Shown here: positions 16,969 through 25,736 of the stretch, in pieces | Numbering within the stretch: the stretch's first letter is position 1 | Layout: every line of letters starts with the position of its first letter | Assembly (NCBI RefSeq): GCF_900115175.1 | Contig: NZ_FOYV01000001.1 | Coordinates: 2,666,001 to 2,730,000 of the forward strand | Direction of reading: 5' to 3' | Source of the DNA: Marinobacter gudaonensis | Lineage (GTDB): Bacteria > Pseudomonadota > Gammaproteobacteria > Pseudomonadales > Oleiphilaceae | Length of the DNA stretch: 64,000 nt | Program-made: the position numbers and the translations under genes | The notes under the pieces: model-generated | Databases searched by the model: none | What the model was told of the DNA's origin: nothing | The model's input: only the letters and a program-made list of their open reading frames with translations

Positions 16969-17577
16969 TTATGCGCCCTTCTTCTCGTAGGCTGTGCCCC
17001 ATCCCCAGGCGCCGGAACCGAAACCGCGGTTCACCACACGCTGGCGATAGATGTCCGCCACCTCGTCGCCGTCACCGGCCAACAGGGCTTTGGTGGAGCA
17101 CATTTCCGCACAGATCGGCAGTTTGCCTTCGGCAATACGGTTACGCCCGTACTTCTGGAACTCAACCGTGGAGTTGTCTTCTTCCGGGCCGCCTGCACAG
17201 AACGTGCACTTGTCCATCTTGCCCCGGCTGCCGAAGTTACCCGCTTGCGGGAACTGCGGCGCACCGAACGGGCATGCGTAGAAGCAATAGCCACAACCGA
17301 TACACAGATCCTTGGAGTGCAGCACGATGCCGTCTTCGGTCTGGTAGAAGCAGTCCACCGGGCAGACGGCCATACAGGGCGCATCTGAACAGTGCATGCA
17401 GGCTACCGAGATCGAACGTTCACCGGGTTTGCCATCCTCGATGGTGACTACCCGGCGGCGGTTGATACCCCAGGGAACTTCGTGCTCATTCTTACAGGCC
17501 GTCACGCAGGCATTACATTCGATGCAGCGCTCGGCGTCGCAAAGGAATTTTGCTCTTGCTTGTCCTTCAAGTGCCAT
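16969..17577 (-). CDS. fdhB: Formate dehydrogenase beta subunit, four [4Fe-4S] clusters
   Basis: A 202-residue iron-sulfur subunit relaying electrons from the catalytic alpha subunit to the membrane cytochrome. Four ferredoxin-type cysteine sets are visible: CDAERCIECNACVTAC, CMHCSDAPCMAVCPVDC, CIGCGYCFYACPFGAP, and CTFCAGG with a later CAEMC. The pattern matches FDH and DMSO-reductase family beta subunits. It is shorter than E. coli FdnH (294 residues) and lacks the C-terminal membrane helix, so contact with the membrane must be through the gamma subunit. The gene follows fdhA by 15 bases. Confidence 0.95.
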   Translation of the reverse strand: MALEGQARAKFLCDAERCIECNACVTACKNEHEVPWGINRRRVVTIEDGKPGERSISVACMHCSDAPCMAVCPVDCFYQTEDGIVLHSKDLCIGCGYCFYACPFGAPQFPQAGNFGSRGKMDKCTFCAGGPEEDNSTVEFQKYGRNRIAEGKLPICAEMCSTKALLAGDGDEVADIYRQRVVNRGFGSGAWGWGTAYEKKGA

Positions 17578-17592
17578 GGTCTACACCTCTCT

Positions 17593-20478
17593 TTATGCCG
17601 GCATGATCGAACATAGGGTTGCCTTGGTCTCTTGCATCTGCGTGACCGAGTCGTACCCGTATGTTTGAACGGTGTTGGTGGATTCACCCAGAACGATGGG
17701 GTCAGCGCCCTTGGGATACTTGTCCCGCAGATCCTTGCCCTGGTAGTGCCCGCCGAAGTGGAAGGGCATGAAGGCAACGCCTTCACCTACACGTTCCGTG
17801 ATCATGGCCTTGACCTTGATCTTCGCGCCCTCGGGGCCATGGACCCAGACATCGTGACCGTCACGAATGTTCAGGTTGTTGGCATCACGAGGATTCACTT
17901 CAATGAACATCTCCTGCTGAAGTTCTGCCAGCCAGGGGTTCGAACGGGTTTCGTCACCGCCACCCTCGTATTCGACCAGACGGCCGGAGGTGAGGATGAT
18001 CGGGAAATCCTTGCTGAAGTCCTTCTGCTGGATGGACTCATACAGGGTCGGAACACGCCAGAACGTCTTGTCCTCGTAGGTGGGATAATCCGCTACCAGA
18101 TCCCTGCGCGGCGTGTACAGCGGCTCGCGGTGCAGCGGGACCGGATCCGGGAAGTTCCAGACGATGGCCCGTGCCTTGGCGTTACCAAACGGTGCGCATT
18201 CGTGCTTGATGGCCACACGCTGGATACCACCGGACAGGTCGGTTTTCCAGTTGGTTTCCGCTCCGGCGATGCCGTCGATGACCGCACGCTCTTCCGCCGT
18301 CAGGTCGCCATCCCAGCCCAGATCCATCAGCATCTGCATGGTGAACTCGGGGTAACCGTCCTTGATCTCGGAGTTCTTGGAGTACACACCGTCCGCCAGG
18401 ATATTCTGGCCGTTGTGTTCAACACCGAAACGGGCGCGGAAGGTCAGGCCGCCTTCGGAAACCGGCAGCGACATATCGTACAGGTTGGCGGTGCCCGGGT
18501 GGTTCATTTCCGGGGTGCCCCAGCACGGCCATGGCAGTCCGTAGAAATCACCGTCACAGGGGCCGCCGACAGCACGCAGGGTGGTCTTGTCGAAGTGATG
18601 CTGGTACTGCATGTGCTTCTTCAGACGCTCCGGCGACTGGCCGGTGTAACCGATGGTCCACATACCCTTGTTGAACTCGCGGGTAATGTCTTCGATCGAC
18701 GGTTCATCGCCGTTGATGGCGATGTTGCGGAACATGCGATCGGTGAAACCGAACTTGTCCGCGAACAGCTTCATGATCTCATGGTCGACCTTGGAGTCGA
18801 ACAGTGGTTCTACCACCTTTTCACGCCACTGGAGAGAGCGGTTGGAAGCCGTTACCGAGCCTGAAGTCTCGAACTGGGTGGTGGTTGGCAGCAGATACGC
18901 GCCATCCTTCCGGTCATGCAGCACGGCGGACACGGTGGGGAAGGGATCCACAACAACCAGCAGGTCGAGCTTCTCCATCGCTTCCTTCATTTCCGTCATC
19001 CGGGTCTGGGAGTTGGGCGCGTGGCCCCACAGCACCATGGCCCGGGTGTTGTCCGGCTGTTCGAGGTTTTCCTTGGCTTCCAGAACGCCGTCGATCCAGC
19101 GCGACACCGGAATGCCCTTCTCGTTCATCATGGCGCGGGACTTGCCGTCCTTGTCCCACACGGCAAAGCGGCCTTTCAACCACTCCAGATCCTCTTCCCA
19201 GACACGCGCCCAGTGCGCCCAGGAGCCGGCGCTGAGACCGTAGTAGCCGGGCAGGGTGTCGGCGAGTACGCCGAGGTCTGTCGCGCCCTGAACGTTGTCG
19301 TGGCCACGGAAAATGTTGGTGCCGCCTCCGGCAACGCCGACGTTACCCAGGGCAAGCTGAAGCACGCAGTAGGCACGGGTGTTGTTATTGCCGTTACTGT
19401 GCTGAGTGCCGCCCATACACCAGACAACTGTTCCAGGACGGTTGTTGGCCAGGGTGCGTGCTACACGCTCAAGCTGTGCACCGGGTGTGCCGGTGACGCG
19501 CTCGACCTCTTCGGGGGTCCAGCGTTTAACCTCTTGGCGAATATCATCCAGACCGTACACTCGGGTGCGGATGAACTCTTTGTCTTCCCAGCCATTCTCG
19601 AAGATATGCCAGAGAATACCCCACACCAGCGCCACATCGGTCCCGGGACGGAATCGCACATACTCGTCCGCGTGAGCAGCGGTACGCGTAAACCGGGGAT
19701 CGCAAACGATCAGCGGTGCGTTGTTTTCTTCCTTGGCCTTCAGCACGTGCAGCAATGACACGGGGTGCGCTTCTGCGGGGTTGCCCCCGATGATGAAGAT
19801 GGCCTTGGAATTGTGCATGTCGTTGTACGAGTTGGTCATCGCACCGTAGCCCCAGGTGTTGGCTACGCCGGCAACGGTTGTCGAGTGACAGATCCGGGCC
19901 TGGTGGTCGACGTTGTTGGTGCCCCAGTAGGCCGCAAACTTGCGGAAGAGGTAGGAGCCTTCATTGGAGAACTTGGCACTGCCAAGCCAGTAAACCGAAT
20001 CGGGTCCGCTTTCTTCGCGGATCTGCAACATCTTGTCGCCGATTTCGTTGATCGCCTGATCCCAGGGGATTTTCTGCCACTGACCATTGACCAGTTTCAT
20101 TGGCGACTTCAGGCGGCGCTCGCCGTGAGCGTGTTCACGCACCGACGCGCCCTTGGCACAGTGGGCGCCGAGGTTGAAGGGGCTGTCCCAGCCGGGTTCC
20201 TGGCCGGTCCACACACCGTTCTGGACTTCGGCTTCTACCGTGCAGCCGACCGAGCAGTGTGTACAGACCGATTTCTTGACAACCACTTCACCGCCACCGG
20301 TGGTCGGGGCGGCAGCCTCAACACGTCCGGATGTCAGCGACAGTGCTGCCAGGCCACCCACTGCAACACCGGAGGTTGTCAGGAACTGACGACGGTCCAG
20401 AGTCTTGGCAGCGAGTGAAGAAAGCAAGGAGCCTGCACGGGGGCCTTTCGCTACCCCGTTGGTCTTCTTCCTTAACAT
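17593..20478 (-). CDS. fdhA: Formate dehydrogenase alpha subunit, bis-MGD, cysteine type
   Basis: A 961-residue catalytic subunit oxidising formate to CO2. A twin-arginine signal (LDRRQFLTTSG, arginines 29-30) directs the folded protein to the periplasm. A [4Fe-4S] site follows (Cys72, 75, 79 and 107). The active-site segment reads ARICHST: Cys197 occupies the position of selenocysteine in E. coli FDH-N, followed by the conserved His198, so this enzyme needs no selenium machinery. The molybdopterin-dinucleotide-binding C-terminal domain begins near 830 (FPIILTSGRLVEYEGG). Neighbours supply all assembly functions. Whether the metal is Mo or W is not decided by sequence, but tungstate transport genes lie 11 kb away. 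Confidence 0.97.
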   Translation of the reverse strand: MLRKKTNGVAKGPRAGSLLSSLAAKTLDRRQFLTTSGVAVGGLAALSLTSGRVEAAAPTTGGGEVVVKKSVCTHCSVGCTVEAEVQNGVWTGQEPGWDSPFNLGAHCAKGASVREHAHGERRLKSPMKLVNGQWQKIPWDQAINEIGDKMLQIREESGPDSVYWLGSAKFSNEGSYLFRKFAAYWGTNNVDHQARICHSTTVAGVANTWGYGAMTNSYNDMHNSKAIFIIGGNPAEAHPVSLLHVLKAKEENNAPLIVCDPRFTRTAAHADEYVRFRPGTDVALVWGILWHIFENGWEDKEFIRTRVYGLDDIRQEVKRWTPEEVERVTGTPGAQLERVARTLANNRPGTVVWCMGGTQHSNGNNNTRAYCVLQLALGNVGVAGGGTNIFRGHDNVQGATDLGVLADTLPGYYGLSAGSWAHWARVWEEDLEWLKGRFAVWDKDGKSRAMMNEKGIPVSRWIDGVLEAKENLEQPDNTRAMVLWGHAPNSQTRMTEMKEAMEKLDLLVVVDPFPTVSAVLHDRKDGAYLLPTTTQFETSGSVTASNRSLQWREKVVEPLFDSKVDHEIMKLFADKFGFTDRMFRNIAINGDEPSIEDITREFNKGMWTIGYTGQSPERLKKHMQYQHHFDKTTLRAVGGPCDGDFYGLPWPCWGTPEMNHPGTANLYDMSLPVSEGGLTFRARFGVEHNGQNILADGVYSKNSEIKDGYPEFTMQMLMDLGWDGDLTAEERAVIDGIAGAETNWKTDLSGGIQRVAIKHECAPFGNAKARAIVWNFPDPVPLHREPLYTPRRDLVADYPTYEDKTFWRVPTLYESIQQKDFSKDFPIILTSGRLVEYEGGGDETRSNPWLAELQQEMFIEVNPRDANNLNIRDGHDVWVHGPEGAKIKVKAMITERVGEGVAFMPFHFGGHYQGKDLRDKYPKGADPIVLGESTNTVQTYGYDSVTQMQETKATLCSIMPA

Positions 20479-20569
20479 GTCTCATACCTCTCTCTTTTAT
20501 TATTCTCGTTTTTCCGGAAAGCTCAGTCTCTCAAGGGCCTTTCGCAACCTTGATCAACTCAAACCCCCG

Positions 20570-20761
20570 TTAAAAGCGAGCCGATTCGAAATACTTACGT
20601 GTATGTTCGGTATCACGTAATCCGCGGCTTTTCGGCACGTCTTTCCTGACCACCTCGGCTGCGGCGTTCGGTGCAACCGTCATTGCCACGGCAGCTGGAG
20701 CTGCAACGGCGGCCATTTTCAGAAAATGGCGACGGCTGTTTTCACGCTTCGGGTTGTCCAT
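20570..20761 (-). CDS. Small Tat-signal protein of the FDH region
   Basis: A 63-residue protein with a twin-arginine motif (NSRRHFLK, arginines 10-11), a hydrophobic Ala-rich stretch (about 16-36), and a short mature part containing a tyrosine and a phenylalanine near the end (HTRKYFESARF). Small Tat-substrate proteins of this type recur immediately upstream of fdhA in proteobacteria and are annotated as formate dehydrogenase region Tat target. It may travel with, or anchor, the alpha subunit. It lies 91 bases before fdhA and 39 bases after the TorD gene, in the same operon. Confidence 0.85.
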   Translation of the reverse strand: MDNPKRENSRRHFLKMAAVAAPAAVAMTVAPNAAAEVVRKDVPKSRGLRDTEHTRKYFESARF

Positions 20762-20800
20762 TGGACACCTCCCCCTGGGTTAAGGGATCTGCGATCCCGG

Positions 20801-21412
20801 TTACTGAATTGCAAAGGCCTCCGCTTCCACCGCCATGAAAGCCCGCCCAAGCGAGCCAACCGGCGCGTAGAAGACAGCGCTTTGCGCTTCTTCCAAGTCG
20901 GTAAAAAACAGTTCCGCCCACTTGGCAAGGTGAGCGTCGAAAAAGGCTTTCTGAGAGGCCACATCGCTGTCACAGGGAAAGGCGCCGGTGATGATGCCGG
21001 CCATGATTTCACAGAGCGTGCAGATGTGGTCTTCGGGTTCTTTTACGTCGCTGCGAGCCTTGATGCCACGGGACATCAGGTCGGTTCGCAGTTCCGCCAG
21101 GGGCTTCTCATTCAGGAAGCCGGTGAGGTAATAGCTGGCATAGGGCAGGAGTTCGCCACGACCGAGGCCAACAAACAGGTTGTTGAACTCCCGCTCGACA
21201 TCGTGAGGGTTGGTGCGCTCGGCCAGTGCGGCCAGGTTTTTCGAGGCCTGGCCCAGAGGCGTGTCGTCACCCTGGAGCGATGACAGACCCTGCAACAATT
21301 CCGCCGTGGGCGGGTTGGCCAGCAGCACGCCCAGCAACTGATAGATTTGAGCCCTGGCGCGATCTTCTTCGGTGATCGAACGAGGGCACTGGATTTCCGC
21401 CGTGTCAGTCAA
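20801..21412 (-). CDS. TorD/DmsD-family molybdoenzyme chaperone
   Basis: A 203-residue all-helical cytosolic chaperone of the TorD family, which binds the Tat signal of a molybdoenzyme until its cofactor is inserted. Recognisable features are RARIYQLLGVLLANPPTAE-like residues near 18-40 and the family loop EPEDHICTLCEIMAGI near 126-140. It is encoded directly before the Tat protein and fdhA, so FdhA is the obvious client. The 109 bases separating it from the DUF3306 gene may carry an internal promoter. Confidence 0.9.
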   Translation of the reverse strand: MTDTAEIQCPRSITEEDRARAQIYQLLGVLLANPPTAELLQGLSSLQGDDTPLGQASKNLAALAERTNPHDVEREFNNLFVGLGRGELLPYASYYLTGFLNEKPLAELRTDLMSRGIKARSDVKEPEDHICTLCEIMAGIITGAFPCDSDVASQKAFFDAHLAKWAELFFTDLEEAQSAVFYAPVGSLGRAFMAVEAEAFAIQ

Positions 21413-21521
21413 GTCGGTTTCCTTCTAATTATTATGTGCGCACTTTCACACTAGCTTAGTACACATCCGCAAATAGTGGAGCAAGCAACGATACATTTAC
21501 CAATAGCTGAATCGTATTTCA

Positions 21522-22157
21522 CTAATAGTCAAAACGCATGCGAGGCCGGAACCGGGGTTCCGGCGCCTCTTCCGTCTCTTCAGGTTCCGCCTGTGTGACC
21601 TGGAGGTTGCCAGACACTTGCGGCTCCGGGGCTTGGTCGGCCTCGATTGCAGTTTCGGCTTCCGGGCTCTGGTCGCTAACGGGCTCGACCTCTGACGGTT
21701 GCGCCAGACTGCTGGTCGGCTCGTCCACAACCTCGGCTGCCTTTTTGGCTTTTTCCACCATGCCCTCACCGACCCGATAAAGCGAACTCACGGTCTGTCC
21801 GGCCGTGGAAGCCAGCGTGTAATCCTCGTCATAGTCATTCAGCCCGTCCAATACGGCCAGCACCGGATTGGATTTCCAGAGGCTCCGCAATGCCTTGCGA
21901 CGAAGAAACTCGGGAATCTCCCGACGCATGAACCCGGTGATGTCCGTGCCGATTTCAATGGACGCCGGATCAGGCAGCCCGTATTTGTCGAGCAGTTCCT
22001 GTTCCGACAGCGTCTCATTAATGGCCAGCTCCTGCTGCTCCGGCTCCGGGGCGGGGGCTGACGGTTCCGGTTCCTGTGCCGGCGCGGGGGTAGGCCCAAC
22101 CTTTCGATTGGCTTCGGCCTTTTTACGGGACCAGCGCTGCCAACGGGATTCAACCAT
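21522..22157 (-). CDS. DUF3306 domain protein
   Basis: A 211-residue protein beginning MVESRWQRWSRKK, the typical opening of DUF3306 proteins. A Pro/Glu-rich linker follows (about 22-50), then the conserved segment LPDPASIEIGTDITGFMRREIPEFLRRKALR (about 65-95) containing paired basic residues, and a long acidic tail. DUF3306 and DUF3305 genes are nearly always found in FDH clusters, but no activity is known. The start at 22157 is chosen for GAGGGT upstream and for the family N-terminus; the frame is open further upstream. It follows the DUF3305 gene by 13 bases. Confidence 0.88.
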   Translation of the reverse strand: MVESRWQRWSRKKAEANRKVGPTPAPAQEPEPSAPAPEPEQQELAINETLSEQELLDKYGLPDPASIEIGTDITGFMRREIPEFLRRKALRSLWKSNPVLAVLDGLNDYDEDYTLASTAGQTVSSLYRVGEGMVEKAKKAAEVVDEPTSSLAQPSEVEPVSDQSPEAETAIEADQAPEPQVSGNLQVTQAEPEETEEAPEPRFRPRMRFDY

Positions 22158-22170
22158 TGCTACACCCTCG

Positions 22171-22749
22171 TTAATGCACCTTGGGTTTCTTGATGTTGGT
22201 GGGCGCCCGGAACACGTCGCTTTCCTGTCGGATGCGAGGGTCGCCCTTGGCGTCCTCCACCGCATCGACACGCACCTCGTCCCGGCGCCGCTTCTTGAAC
22301 GGCTCCTCGATGTAGTGCATGTCGATAAATTCCTTGATCCAGGCTGCCAGGGACTCGGGGATGGGAACAGACTCGACGATACTCTCGCCACTGTCCAGGG
22401 AGTCCAGCGCCTCGTGGGCATTGGCGGTGATGGTGCTGAGCATCCAGCCTGAAGGAGACTGACCGGTGACGTCCCGATCGAGAATGACCCAGGCAGACGG
22501 CACGCTCATGTTGAGGGATACCAGATAGCCCTCGACATCCGCTCGAAACAGCTCCATGGTGACCGTGCCGGCGTGGTAGTCAACCACCTCGCCGTCGTGG
22601 ACCAGTTCTTTCCAGAAGGCGTCCGGTGCCCCGGGAATGACAGCAACAGGTTTCCAGATTTCTTTGGCCCAGCGGGTTACTCCGGGAGACCGGCGAACAA
22701 CGGCGCCAACCTGTAGTGTGCGTTTCCAGTGATCGGTTCTACTGCTCAT
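22171..22749 (-). CDS. DUF3305 domain protein
   Basis: A 192-residue cytosolic protein with the DUF3305 core at about 10-140: WKRTLQVGAVVRR, a W-x-P motif (EIWKPVAVIPG), then DYHAGTVTMELFRADVEGY and SAWVILDRD. The tail (about 150-192) is basic and ends PKVH. It is the first gene of the leftward FDH operon, so the intergenic region at 22750-22891 must hold the FDH promoter. Its function is unknown; constant pairing with DUF3306 and FDH suggests a biogenesis or regulatory role. The start at 22749 follows an AAGAGA site; upstream in-frame codons look non-coding. Confidence 0.88.
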   Translation of the reverse strand: MSSRTDHWKRTLQVGAVVRRSPGVTRWAKEIWKPVAVIPGAPDAFWKELVHDGEVVDYHAGTVTMELFRADVEGYLVSLNMSVPSAWVILDRDVTGQSPSGWMLSTITANAHEALDSLDSGESIVESVPIPESLAAWIKEFIDMHYIEEPFKKRRRDEVRVDAVEDAKGDPRIRQESDVFRAPTNIKKPKVH

Positions 22750-22791
22750 GATGGATCTCTTCTTGTTATAGCTAGAAACTAGCAGGGCTCC

Positions 22792-22809
22792 AACAATTAT
22801 CCAATTGTT
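22792..22809. promoter_or_regulatory. Palindrome in the divergent FDH promoter region
   Basis: A perfect inverted repeat AACAATT-ATCC-AATTGTT lies 43 bases upstream of the DUF3305 start. A smaller one, GCTAG-AAA-CTAGC, sits next to it at about 22771-22783. Both could be operators for the FDH operon; the regulator is not identified. Confidence 0.45.
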
Positions 22810-22849
22810 CGAAAGTCGATGGCTATGGCATGCTCGAAGTGAGAGAGTG

Positions 22850-22863
22850 ATACGTATACGTAT
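22850..22863. promoter_or_regulatory. Perfect 14-bp palindrome upstream of the ferredoxin-protein operon
   Basis: ATACGTATACGTAT is self-complementary and ends 29 bases before the ATG of the rightward operon. Its position suits an operator or promoter element. No regulator is assigned. Confidence 0.45.
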
Positions 22864-22891
22864 AACAACAACGAACAGAGTAAAGTTCCTG

Positions 22892-24871
22892 ATGAGCCAA
22901 AAAAAATCCCTATTATTGTGCACCTGTGACAAGAGCCAGACCTTCAATTCCGAGGTTCTTCAGGCGGTTGCCGGTGCCGAGCAGGTGGTTGCGGTAGACC
23001 AGTTGTGCGGCAAGGATATGAAGACCGCAGCCGAGCATCTGGGGGCCCGCAACGACGTGCTCATTGCCTGTGGCCAGCAGGCGGCGCTGTTCGAACGGTT
23101 GGCGGAAGATGTCCACGCCGAGATTCAGCATGTGGCGCCGCTGAGCACTATCGATATCCGTGATCGGGCCGGCTGGAGTTCGGCCAACGCCAATCCAAAA
23201 CGACTGGAGGCCAAGCAGGCGGCGCTGGTGGCAGCGGCCCAGTTGCCCGGACCGTCGGCGCCGGCGAAAACCATCCAGTCTAACGGGGTCTGCTGCATCG
23301 TGGGCCCGACCGAACAGGCCGTCCGTATGGCCGGGCTGGTGCAGGATGAGCTTGGTGTGACCTGTGTGGTCAACGACGCCGGGCCCATCCAATTGCCTTC
23401 CGCCGCCTACGACGTCGCCAAGGGGCAATTGACCAGCGCCTACGGTGCCCTCGGTAACTTCAAGCTGGAGTTTGCTGGCCTGCAGACGCTGCATCCGGCC
23501 GGTCGCGGCGAGCTGGGTTATTCACCCGCCCAGGCCACGGCTCGCAGTGAATGCGATGTATTTATTGACCTGCGCGGCGGTGCACCGGCGTTCCCGAGCC
23601 ATGAAAAGCGCAACGGCTACTTCTGGGCAGACCCTGCCAAAACCGGCGAACTGGAGCGCATTGCCCTCACGGCAAGGGAGATGGTCGGCGAGTTCGAGAA
23701 GACCGTCTACTTCCGGCTCGAGGAGTCCCTGTGTGCTCACTCGCGGGCCAACAAGCCCGGCTGCACCCGCTGTCTGGACGTGTGCCCCACGGAGGCGATT
23801 TTTTCCGCCGGGGATCACATCCAGATCGATTCCGATATCTGTGCCGGCTGTGGCTCCTGCGCGGCCGTGTGCCCCACATCCGCCGTCACCATGAATGAAA
23901 CGCCCTACGAGGCGTTGGTGAAAGTGATGGACGTGATGGCAAAGACCTATCGCGAGCACACTCACGAATCGCCCCGGCTGGTGTTCCATACTCTGAATGC
24001 CGGCGCTGAGGCCATCACCTATCTGGCCCGGTACGACGACGGCCTGGCCGATGACCTGATTCCGCTTGGCCTGGAGCATGTGGACCGGATTGGCCACGCC
24101 GAGATCATGGCGGCGTTCGGAGCCGGCTACGCGGAGGTTCTGATCCTGGCGGACAATGAGCTGGACAAGCGGGCGCTGGCGGCCGAAGTGGAACTGGCCC
24201 AGGCCATGCTCAAGGGTACCCACAACTCGCCCAGCCGGGTGCGGGTCATTGACGCCATCGAGCTTTCCGCGCCGGGAGACAACGCCGGGCGGGTCAGCGA
24301 ACCGGTGTTGCTGGTTGGCGGTCGTCGCGATATCACCCGGGTGACCGCCACTGCCATGGCGGACAAGGTTGATGAGCCGATTCCTTTGCCCAAGGGCGCG
24401 CCCTACGGCGCGGTTGAGATCGACTCCGACAAGTGCACCCTGTGCCTGGCCTGTGTGTCCCTGTGCCCCACCGGCGCCCTGGGTGATCACCCGGACCGGC
24501 CGGAGGTGCAGTTCACCGAGAACGCCTGTGTGCAGTGCGGTATCTGCGAAAGCACCTGTCCGGAAACAGCCATTACGCTCAAACCCCAGCTGGATCTGTC
24601 CAAGGCGGCACTCAGCGCCCGTGCCCTGCACGCAGAAGAACCGTTCGAATGCATCCAGTGTGGCAAGCCATTCGGGGTGGCCAGCACCATCAACCGGATT
24701 GTTGCCAAGCTGGAAAACCAGCACTGGATGTACACCAAATCTGATAATGTCCAGCTCATCAAGATGTGCGATGACTGCCGGGTGAAGGCACAGTTTCATG
24801 GCGACTCAGCGCCCATGGCTGGCGCCGCAAGACCCAAGGTTCGCACCAGTGATGACTACCGGGACAATTGA
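22892..24871 (+). CDS. Multi-cluster 4Fe-4S ferredoxin protein of the FDH region
   Basis: A 659-residue soluble iron-sulfur protein. The N-terminal half has an unusual CTCDKSQ and DQLCGKD cysteine arrangement and a Rossmann-like region. Ferredoxin-type sets follow: CTRCLDVCPTEAIF and CAGCGSCAAVCPTSAV (about 290-330), then CTLCLACVSLCPTGAL and CVQCGICESTCPETAI (about 515-560). A C-terminal pair CIQCGKP and CDDC may bind another metal. I know of no assigned reaction; orthologues accompany FDH with DUF3305/3306. It could be an electron carrier for cofactor maturation or a cytosolic outlet for FDH. The start at 22892 is chosen because homology begins with MSQKKSLLLCTC. Confidence 0.88.
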   Translation: MSQKKSLLLCTCDKSQTFNSEVLQAVAGAEQVVAVDQLCGKDMKTAAEHLGARNDVLIACGQQAALFERLAEDVHAEIQHVAPLSTIDIRDRAGWSSANANPKRLEAKQAALVAAAQLPGPSAPAKTIQSNGVCCIVGPTEQAVRMAGLVQDELGVTCVVNDAGPIQLPSAAYDVAKGQLTSAYGALGNFKLEFAGLQTLHPAGRGELGYSPAQATARSECDVFIDLRGGAPAFPSHEKRNGYFWADPAKTGELERIALTAREMVGEFEKTVYFRLEESLCAHSRANKPGCTRCLDVCPTEAIFSAGDHIQIDSDICAGCGSCAAVCPTSAVTMNETPYEALVKVMDVMAKTYREHTHESPRLVFHTLNAGAEAITYLARYDDGLADDLIPLGLEHVDRIGHAEIMAAFGAGYAEVLILADNELDKRALAAEVELAQAMLKGTHNSPSRVRVIDAIELSAPGDNAGRVSEPVLLVGGRRDITRVTATAMADKVDEPIPLPKGAPYGAVEIDSDKCTLCLACVSLCPTGALGDHPDRPEVQFTENACVQCGICESTCPETAITLKPQLDLSKAALSARALHAEEPFECIQCGKPFGVASTINRIVAKLENQHWMYTKSDNVQLIKMCDDCRVKAQFHGDSAPMAGAARPKVRTSDDYRDN

Positions 24872-24890
24872 TTGATAGACAGGAATTTCC

Positions 24891-25736
24891 ATGGTCCAGT
24901 ACACCGAAGTAGGAAAAAGTAACCTGATTGGCACCGATGCGCCCCGGCCTCAGGACAAGAACCCGAAGGGCGTTGACCGCATCATCGCCATCGCCTCCGG
25001 CAAGGGCGGTGTCGGCAAGTCCACCGTGTCCTCAAACCTGGCTGTGGCGATGGCGTCCAAGGGGTTGAAGGTGGGTCTGCTCGATGCCGACGTCTATGGG
25101 CCCAGCCAGCCCAGGATGCTGGGCGTGTCGGGTCGGCCGTCGAGCCCGGATGGCCACACCATCCTGCCGCTGCGAAATCACGGGGTTACCCTGATGTCGC
25201 TTGGTTTGATGACCTCGGAAGAGGAAGCCATCGTCTGGCGCGGGCCCATGCTGATGGGCGCCCTGCAACAGATGATGAACCAGGTGGATTGGGGGCGACT
25301 CGACGTACTGCTGGTGGATCTCCCGCCCGGTACCGGTGACGTGCAGATGACCCTGAGCCAGAAGTTCTTCGTGGCGGGTGCCGTGGTGGTGTCCACGCCC
25401 CAGGACATTGCTCTGATGGATGCGCGCAAAGGCATTGATATGTTCAAGCGCATGGACGTGCCGCTGTTTGGCCTGGTGGAGAACATGGCGTCGTTTATCT
25501 GCGATGGCTGCGGCAAGGAGCATCACCCGTTTGGCCATGGCGGGGCTCGGGCCGAGGCGAAAAAGCTGGGAGCGCCGTTCCTCGGTGAGATTCCGCTGGA
25601 TCTGGACATCCGTATCGGCTCCGATGGTGGCGTGCCCATCGTGGTGTCCAAGCCCGAGAGCCCACAGGCGCAGGCATTCCAGCGTCTGGCCGATGAAATC
25701 GTTGGTTCTGAACTCTACGCCCAGGCCATCCGATGA
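24891..25736 (+). CDS. mrp: Mrp/NBP35-type P-loop iron-sulfur carrier
   Basis: A 281-residue ATPase of the Mrp/ApbC family that carries and transfers [4Fe-4S] clusters. The deviant Walker A motif GKGGVGKST is near residue 37, with DADVYGPSQPRMLG and a DLPPGTGD switch after it. The cluster-binding CxxC is visible as CDGC near residue 205. It follows the ferredoxin-protein gene by 19 bases and ends in an ATGA overlap with the DUF4444 gene. The local context suggests a copy dedicated to the FDH iron-sulfur subunits rather than the general housekeeping Mrp. Confidence 0.93.
   Translation: MVQYTEVGKSNLIGTDAPRPQDKNPKGVDRIIAIASGKGGVGKSTVSSNLAVAMASKGLKVGLLDADVYGPSQPRMLGVSGRPSSPDGHTILPLRNHGVTLMSLGLMTSEEEAIVWRGPMLMGALQQMMNQVDWGRLDVLLVDLPPGTGDVQMTLSQKFFVAGAVVVSTPQDIALMDARKGIDMFKRMDVPLFGLVENMASFICDGCGKEHHPFGHGGARAEAKKLGAPFLGEIPLDLDIRIGSDGGVPIVVSKPESPQAQAFQRLADEIVGSELYAQAIR

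Noticed and set aside
17632..18864. 410-codon plus-strand frame opposite fdhA
   Set aside because: Shadow of a high-GC gene on the other strand; fdhA carries every expected motif.
17593..20478. Selenocysteine-type FDH with an in-frame TGA
   Set aside because: The frame is uninterrupted and the active-site position is Cys197.
23522..24799. 425-codon minus-strand frame opposite the ferredoxin protein gene
   Set aside because: Antisense shadow; the plus-strand frame has four ferredoxin motifs.
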